A stretch of 64,000 bases of DNA from Paenibacillus sp. RUD330 (GTDB lineage: Bacteria; Bacillota; Bacilli; Paenibacillales; Paenibacillaceae). This document shows positions 59,611-64,000 of this stretch, in pieces; the first letter of the stretch is position 1; the number at the start of each line of letters is the position of its first letter. The notes below the pieces were generated by a model, which was given only the letters and a program-made list of their open reading frames with translations, searched no databases and had not been told where the DNA came from. The position numbers were made by a program, and so were the translations under genes. The DNA lies in NCBI RefSeq assembly GCF_002243345.2, contig NZ_CP022655.2:2482501-2546500 (forward strand). The letters run 5' to 3'.

Positions 59611-60309
59611 ATGACAACCATGAAAAAGAACCTCAAAGCCCTGTCCGTCCTTCTGCTCGGCACCGCTATTCTTGCGGCTGGCTGCGGAGCGAAGTCTGCG
59701 GGCAACGAATCCTCTGGCGCAGGAACCAATACGCCGGCAAGCAACGCTTCGGGGAATGCCGGCGGATCGGCCGCCAAAAGCTGGAGCAAAAAGCCCGACA
59801 TGGCGATCGACACCTCCAAAACCTATCAGGCGGTCGTCACCACGACGGATGGCGAATTCACGATCGACCTATTCGCGAAGGATGCGCCTGAAACGGTCAA
59901 CAGCTTCGTCTTTCTGGCCCGGCAGAATTTTTTTGACGGCATCGTCTTCCACCGGATCATTCAGGACTTCATGATCCAGACGGGCGATCCGACGGGCACG
60001 GGGGCAGGCGGACCGGGCTATACGATACCGGATGAGCTGGACAACGGCCATGCCTACAAAAAGGGCGTCGTGGCGATGGCCAATACGGGACAAGCCGACA
60101 CGGGAGGCAGCCAGTTCTTCATCGGCACGGGTCCAAGCGTCGAGGGCTTGAGCCAGCTCCCGAACTACACGATTTTCGGAGAGATTTCGGGCGGAATGGA
60201 TATCGTGGACAAGATCGCCGCGACTCCCGTCGAGGGCAATGCCCAAGGCGAGTCCAGCAAGCCGACTCGAACGGTGAGCATCCAAAGCGTCGAAATCAAG
60301 GAAAGCTGA
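59611..60309 (+). CDS. Cyclophilin-type peptidyl-prolyl isomerase lipoprotein
   Basis: 232 aa. Signal peptide with lipobox ILAAGC, a Ser/Ala/Asn/Gly linker, then a compact cyclophilin domain: FTIDLFAKDAPETVNSFVFLARQNFFDGIVFHRIIQDFMIQTGDP contains the active-site Phe-His-Arg, and GSQFFIGTG and LPNYTIFGEISGGMDIVDKI follow. It acts outside the membrane to catalyse proline isomerisation of exported proteins. AAAAGGAAG before the ATG at 59611; a second Met three codons later is possible. Confidence 0.93.
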   Translation: MTTMKKNLKALSVLLLGTAILAAGCGAKSAGNESSGAGTNTPASNASGNAGGSAAKSWSKKPDMAIDTSKTYQAVVTTTDGEFTIDLFAKDAPETVNSFVFLARQNFFDGIVFHRIIQDFMIQTGDPTGTGAGGPGYTIPDELDNGHAYKKGVVAMANTGQADTGGSQFFIGTGPSVEGLSQLPNYTIFGEISGGMDIVDKIAATPVEGNAQGESSKPTRTVSIQSVEIKES

Positions 60310-60393
60310 TTCCCGTTGTCTGAGGTTCCGCCGATTATGTGAACATGATGTGAATTTCCCTCATATGCTGTACTGGCAGAGGAGGGATCTCAT

Positions 60394-60648
60394 ATGGGCA
60401 AGCATGGCGCGGCGGGTATGGGAAGATGGCTGAGGATCTACGCCTGGGCGGTGCTGGCGGCAGGGGCGGTTTTGTGCGGAGGCTTCCTCTATCCGTTCAA
60501 CGACGGGAATATGGCGCTCATGGCAGGCGTCGGCTGCCTCATAGCCGCGCCAGTCGTCTATATCGCGTCCTTCATGTTTCCGCTGGCGGACGAGTACATC
60601 GGCAGCGATTCCGGCGAAGGCGGGGAGCGTTTCGGCAGGCGACGGTAA
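60394..60648 (+). CDS. Small two-TM membrane protein, 84 aa
   Basis: ATG at 60394 behind GAGGAGGG. Two TM helices (IYAWAVLAAGAVLCGGFLYPF and MALMAGVGCLIAAPVVYIASFMF) and a charged C-terminus ending GERFGRRR. No family recognised. It lies alone between the PPIase and the qox operon, with a terminator about 75 bases downstream. Confidence 0.75.
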   Translation: MGKHGAAGMGRWLRIYAWAVLAAGAVLCGGFLYPFNDGNMALMAGVGCLIAAPVVYIASFMFPLADEYIGSDSGEGGERFGRRR

Positions 60649-60725
60649 TATTTCGCAAATATAAGGACATTCAATGAACAACATTTTACGGAAATCGCAC
60701 AAAAATAAGACGGATTCGTTAACGG

Positions 60726-60748
60726 GGGCGCCGAAAGGCGTCCTTTTT
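60726..60748 (+). terminator. Terminator before the qox operon
   Basis: GGGCGCC-GAAA-GGCGTCC with one G-U pair, followed by five T. It ends the small-membrane-protein transcript or acts in the qox leader. The 195 bases between 60649 and 60843 show no other gene and no convincing promoter. Confidence 0.7.
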
Positions 60749-60843
60749 GCTATGCTGTATCACGAGAGAGGAAATGTTCTGTCAAGAGCATACTCGGTTA
60801 ATGGGTAATAGCAGTATGGAGATGGCCAAAAGGAGATGAAACG

Positions 60844-61830
60844 ATGAAAAATTCACACAAGTGGCTATGGGGGCTCGGGATTGCCCTCGCCATAGCTGCT
60901 GTGGCCATCGTGGTGGTATGGTCCGGCAGCCTCATGGTGCTGGATCCGAAAGGTCCGGTCGCGGAGATTCAGAAAAACCTGATCTGGATTTCCGTCATTT
61001 TGTGCGCGGTCATTATCGTGCCTGTGCTCGGCATTTTTGCGTTCATTATCGTACGCTACCGCGATAAGCCGGACAACAAGGCGCCATACGAGCCGAACTG
61101 GTCTCACAGCACGAAGCTGGAGGCGATCTGGTGGGGGATCCCGATCGTCATCGTCGTGCTGCTGGGGTACTTCACGGTCCGCGACACGTACAAGCTGGTC
61201 AAGCCGCCGGCCGAAACCGCCCATGTGGCGCCGGTGACGATCCAGGTGACGTCGATGGACTGGAAATGGCTGTTCCAGTATCCGGATCAGGACATCGCCA
61301 CGATCAACTACATCAACATTCCGGAGAACACTCCGATCCAGTTCGTTCTTACGTCCAGCGCGGCGATGAACTCCTTCTGGATTCCGCAGCTCGGCGGCCA
61401 GACGTACGCGATGCCGGGCATGGCGATGAGGATGTGGCTGCAGGCGGATGAAACGGGCGAGTACTTCGGCTCCGGAGCCAACTTCACCGGCACCGACTTC
61501 GCCAAGATGAACTTCACCGTGAAGTCGATGTCCCAGGACGACTTCAACGACTGGGTCGGCAAGTCTCAGCAGGAGACGGCGAAGCTGGACAACGCCGCCT
61601 ACAACAAGCTTTCGGTCAAGGGAACGGCGGACATTCAGACCTTCGGCTCCATGGACCCGAACCTGTTCAACTCGATCGTCATCAAGAACGGCGGGCATCA
61701 CCATCCGGCCAACGGCCTGGATATCCGCGGCGCCTATCCGGTGAAGGACGGCAACAACGAAAGCTCCGGCTCCGAGCCGGATGCAGCAAATCAGACATCG
61801 GGCCTATCGCAGCCCGAAATGAACCACTAG
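60844..61830 (+). CDS. qoxA: Cytochrome aa3 quinol oxidase subunit II
   Basis: 328 aa. Two N-terminal TM helices, LEAIWWGIPIVIVVLL, then a cupredoxin domain (SMDWKWLFQYPDQDIATINYINIPENTPIQFVLTS, NSFWIPQLGGQTYAMPGM). The CuA ligands are absent (GEYFGSGANFTG with no Cys), so the enzyme takes electrons from quinol, not cytochrome c. The signal anchor has no lipobox Cys before the conserved VLDPKGPVAE, unlike Bacillus QoxA and E. coli CyoA. His-rich C-terminal stretch GGHHHPANG. AAAAGGAG before the ATG. Confidence 0.92.
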   Translation: MKNSHKWLWGLGIALAIAAVAIVVVWSGSLMVLDPKGPVAEIQKNLIWISVILCAVIIVPVLGIFAFIIVRYRDKPDNKAPYEPNWSHSTKLEAIWWGIPIVIVVLLGYFTVRDTYKLVKPPAETAHVAPVTIQVTSMDWKWLFQYPDQDIATINYINIPENTPIQFVLTSSAAMNSFWIPQLGGQTYAMPGMAMRMWLQADETGEYFGSGANFTGTDFAKMNFTVKSMSQDDFNDWVGKSQQETAKLDNAAYNKLSVKGTADIQTFGSMDPNLFNSIVIKNGGHHHPANGLDIRGAYPVKDGNNESSGSEPDAANQTSGLSQPEMNH

Positions 61831-61855
61831 GCGGCCAAGGGGAGGAAATTCATCC

Positions 61856-63826
61856 ATGTTGGATTCGATAAAAGACTTTGCCGCCGATTTCTTCGTCACC
61901 GGCGATCCGCTCATCTATGGCGCGGATGTATCCATCGCTCTCGTCAGCATTGCCATCGTGTTCGTCCTGACCTACTTCAAGAAGTGGAAATGGCTCTGGC
62001 GCGAATGGCTGACGACGGTCGACCATAAGAAAATCGGCATCATGTACCTGATCGCCTCATTGCTCATGCTGTTCCGCGGCGGCGTCGACGCCTTGCTCAT
62101 GCGGACGCAGCTGGCGCTCCCGAACGTGGAGTTCCTGCAGGCGGACCACTATAACGCCATCTTCACCACGCACGGCACGATCATGATCCTATTCATGGCG
62201 ATGCCGATGATGTTCGCTCTCTTCAACATGGTCGTGCCTCTGCAGATCGGAGCCCGCGACGTCGCGTTCCCGTTCCTGAACGCGCTCAGCTTCTGGCTGT
62301 TCCTGATGGGAGCGATGCTGCTGAACGTATCGTTCGTCATCGGCGGCTCTCCCGATGCGGGCTGGCTCAGCTATCCGCCTCTGTCGGAGCTATCGGGCAG
62401 TCCCGGCGTCGGCCAGGACTTCTATATCTGGGGCATCCAGATTTCCGGTATCGGCTCCCTCGCCACCGGCATCAACTTTATCGTCACGATTCTGAAAATG
62501 CGCGCGCCAGGCATGAAGCTGATGAAAATGCCGCTGTTCTCCTGGTCGGTGCTTTCGGCGTGCATCACCATTCTGTTCGCCTTCCCGATCCTGACGATCA
62601 CGCTGGCGCTGCTGTTCCTGGACCGCTATTTCGGGGCCCACTTCTTCACGCTTGACGGCGGCGGCATGTCGATGATGTATGTCAACCTGATCTGGATGTG
62701 GGGTCACCCCGAGGTGTATATCGTCGTGCTTCCCGCCTTCGGCATCTTCTCGGAGATCGTGGCCACCTTCTCGAAGAAGACGATATTCGGCTACAAGTCG
62801 ATGGTCTTCGCGATGATGGTCATCAGCGTCCTGTCCTTCTTCACCTGGGTCCATCACTTCTTCACCATGGGCTCGAGCGCGGACGTCAACTCGTTCTTCG
62901 CGATCACAACGATGGCGATAGCCATCCCGACCGGGGTCAAGGTGTTCAACTGGCTCTTCACCATGTTCCGAGGGAGAATCAGCTTCCAGAGCCCGATGCT
63001 CTGGACGATGGGCTTCATTCCTTGCTTCCTGGTCGGGGGAGCGACGGGCGTCATGCTCGCCGTCGCACCGGCGGATTTCCAGTACCACAACAGCTACTTC
63101 CTGATCGCCCACTTCCACCAGGTGCTCATCGGCGGCGTCGTGTTCGGCTACCTCGCCGGCATCTACTACTGGTGGCCGAAGCTGTTCGGCTTCAAGCTCG
63201 ACGAGAAGCGCGGACGCTGGGCGTTCTGGACCTGGAACATCGGCTTCTACGTCTGCTTCTTCCCGCAGTATTTCCTCGGCCTTGACGGCATGACGCGCCG
63301 CGTCTACACGTACGGCTGGGACCGCGGCTGGGCTGCGCTCAACTTCACGAGCACGATCGGCGCCTTCATGATGGGCATCGGCTTCCTGTTCCAGGTATGG
63401 CAGATTGCTTACAGCGTCCGCAAGGGCGAACGGGCGACCGGCGATGCGTGGGGCGGCAACGGCAGAACGCTGGAATGGTCGATTCCATCTCCGCCTCCGG
63501 TATACAACTTCGCGGTTGTGCCTCAGGTGAAGCATGCCGACGACTGGTTCCATGTCAAGGAAGACAAGGCGAAAGGAATCGAGCGTCCGAAGCAGCAGCT
63601 GGAGCCGATCCATATGCCGAAGAACTCCGCCATTCCATTCGTCATGGCAAGCTTCTTCTTCCTCGTGGGCTTCGGCTTCACGTTCCATTGGACCTGGATG
63701 ATCATCGTCGGCGCGCTGGGCGTCTTCGGAAGCCTGTTCGCACGTTCCTTCAGCTACGATGTGGATTATTATATTCCGGTCGATGAAGTCATCGAGACGG
63801 AACGGAAATTAGGGAGGTCGTACTAA
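61856..63826 (+). CDS. qoxB: Cytochrome aa3 quinol oxidase subunit I
   Basis: Heme-copper oxidase catalytic subunit, 656 aa with about 14-15 TM helices. TTHGTIMILFMAMP holds a heme ligand His, IWMWGHPEVYIVVLPAFG is the CuB His with its cross-linked Tyr region, TWVHHFFTMG the other two CuB ligands, and HNSYFLIAHFHQVLIGG the heme a and heme o/a3 ligands. GGGGAGG before the ATG at 61856. Pumps protons while reducing oxygen to water with quinol. Confidence 0.96.
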   Translation: MLDSIKDFAADFFVTGDPLIYGADVSIALVSIAIVFVLTYFKKWKWLWREWLTTVDHKKIGIMYLIASLLMLFRGGVDALLMRTQLALPNVEFLQADHYNAIFTTHGTIMILFMAMPMMFALFNMVVPLQIGARDVAFPFLNALSFWLFLMGAMLLNVSFVIGGSPDAGWLSYPPLSELSGSPGVGQDFYIWGIQISGIGSLATGINFIVTILKMRAPGMKLMKMPLFSWSVLSACITILFAFPILTITLALLFLDRYFGAHFFTLDGGGMSMMYVNLIWMWGHPEVYIVVLPAFGIFSEIVATFSKKTIFGYKSMVFAMMVISVLSFFTWVHHFFTMGSSADVNSFFAITTMAIAIPTGVKVFNWLFTMFRGRISFQSPMLWTMGFIPCFLVGGATGVMLAVAPADFQYHNSYFLIAHFHQVLIGGVVFGYLAGIYYWWPKLFGFKLDEKRGRWAFWTWNIGFYVCFFPQYFLGLDGMTRRVYTYGWDRGWAALNFTSTIGAFMMGIGFLFQVWQIAYSVRKGERATGDAWGGNGRTLEWSIPSPPPVYNFAVVPQVKHADDWFHVKEDKAKGIERPKQQLEPIHMPKNSAIPFVMASFFFLVGFGFTFHWTWMIIVGALGVFGSLFARSFSYDVDYYIPVDEVIETERKLGRSY

Positions 63827-64000
63827 TGCAGCAGCATATCGTCTCTCCTGAGGTCCACGAGCATCATACCCAGGAACAGGAGTCGCTCAAGACAGCGGGC
63901 TTCTGGCTGTTCCTGGTATCCGATACTCTGCTGTTCGGCACCTTGTTCGCGACTTATGTCGTCCTGGTCGGCCATACGAACGGCGGACCTTCGGGCAAGG
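63826..64000 (+). CDS. qoxC: Cytochrome aa3 quinol oxidase subunit III (partial, 5' end)
   Basis: ATG at 63826 shares one base with the qoxB stop and has AGGGAGG upstream. The first 58 residues, with LKTAGFWLFLVSDTLLFGTLFATY, are the N-terminus and first TM helix of the subunit III family. The gene runs off the window; qoxD is expected beyond. Confidence 0.92.
   Translation, partial: MQQHIVSPEVHEHHTQEQESLKTAGFWLFLVSDTLLFGTLFATYVVLVGHTNGGPSGK

Overview
The window looks like chromosomal DNA of a GC-rich, spore-forming Firmicute, most likely a Paenibacillus-type member of the Paenibacillaceae. The clues are a cotE spore-coat gene next to mutS-mutL-miaA-hfq as in Bacillus, AGGAGG-type ribosome binding sites, frequent GTG/TTG starts, TTGACA/TATAAT promoters, a sporulation-type promoter before cotE, a quinol-type aa3 oxidase and Fur/Zur boxes. 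I see no rRNA, tRNA, CRISPR array, prophage or insertion sequence.

Layout. 1-5.6 kb: a partial gene end, a 56-aa protein divergent from a MarR regulator, a secreted stalk-domain protein, an rRNA-type methyltransferase plus pseudouridine synthase pair, and an XRE regulator. 5.6-11.7 kb: an aldehyde dehydrogenase, then odhA-odhB (2-oxoglutarate dehydrogenase E1/E2) behind a leader that holds an intrinsic terminator. 11.7-19.3 kb: a metal-homeostasis block with zur, znuCBA, two CobW/COG0523 GTPases and fur, with recognisable Zur and Fur boxes. 19.3-27.7 kb: a six-gene exopolysaccharide operon with a GT2 synthase, a BcsB-like protein, a glycosidase-like protein, a deacetylase-position protein and a degenerate GGDEF protein. 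It corresponds to the ydaJKLMN type of Bacillus subtilis and is probably switched on by c-di-GMP. 27.8-33.6 kb: a DegV protein, a small conserved protein, a two-kinase hybrid sensor and a REC-wHTH-BTAD response regulator.

34.2-37.9 kb: a tight four-gene cassette (methyltransferase, FAD oxidoreductase, SRPBCC cyclase-like protein, beta-ketoacyl synthase) that looks like a miniature aromatic-polyketide pathway without chain-length factor or carrier protein. 37.9-42.1 kb: housekeeping and conserved unknowns (DUF2653, a membrane protein, DUF309, beta-carbonic anhydrase, HesB-like protein, M32 carboxypeptidase). 42.4-46.7 kb: an SsuABC/TauABC-type importer and an aromatic-acid-exporter-family protein.

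46.7-60.6 kb: cotE, a putative phage-type amidoligase, mutS-mutL, an RsmJ-like methyltransferase, miaA, hfq, a class A penicillin-binding protein with an Asn-Gly repeat tail, a lipoprotein peptidyl-prolyl isomerase and a small membrane protein. 60.8 kb to the end: qoxA-qoxB and the start of qoxC.

The most interesting parts are the c-di-GMP-linked polysaccharide operon, the ketosynthase cassette, the chromosomal amidoligase beside cotE, the odhAB leader and the zinc/iron regulatory block. Short 22-25-nt tandem repeats of unrelated sequence sit in three intergenic gaps.
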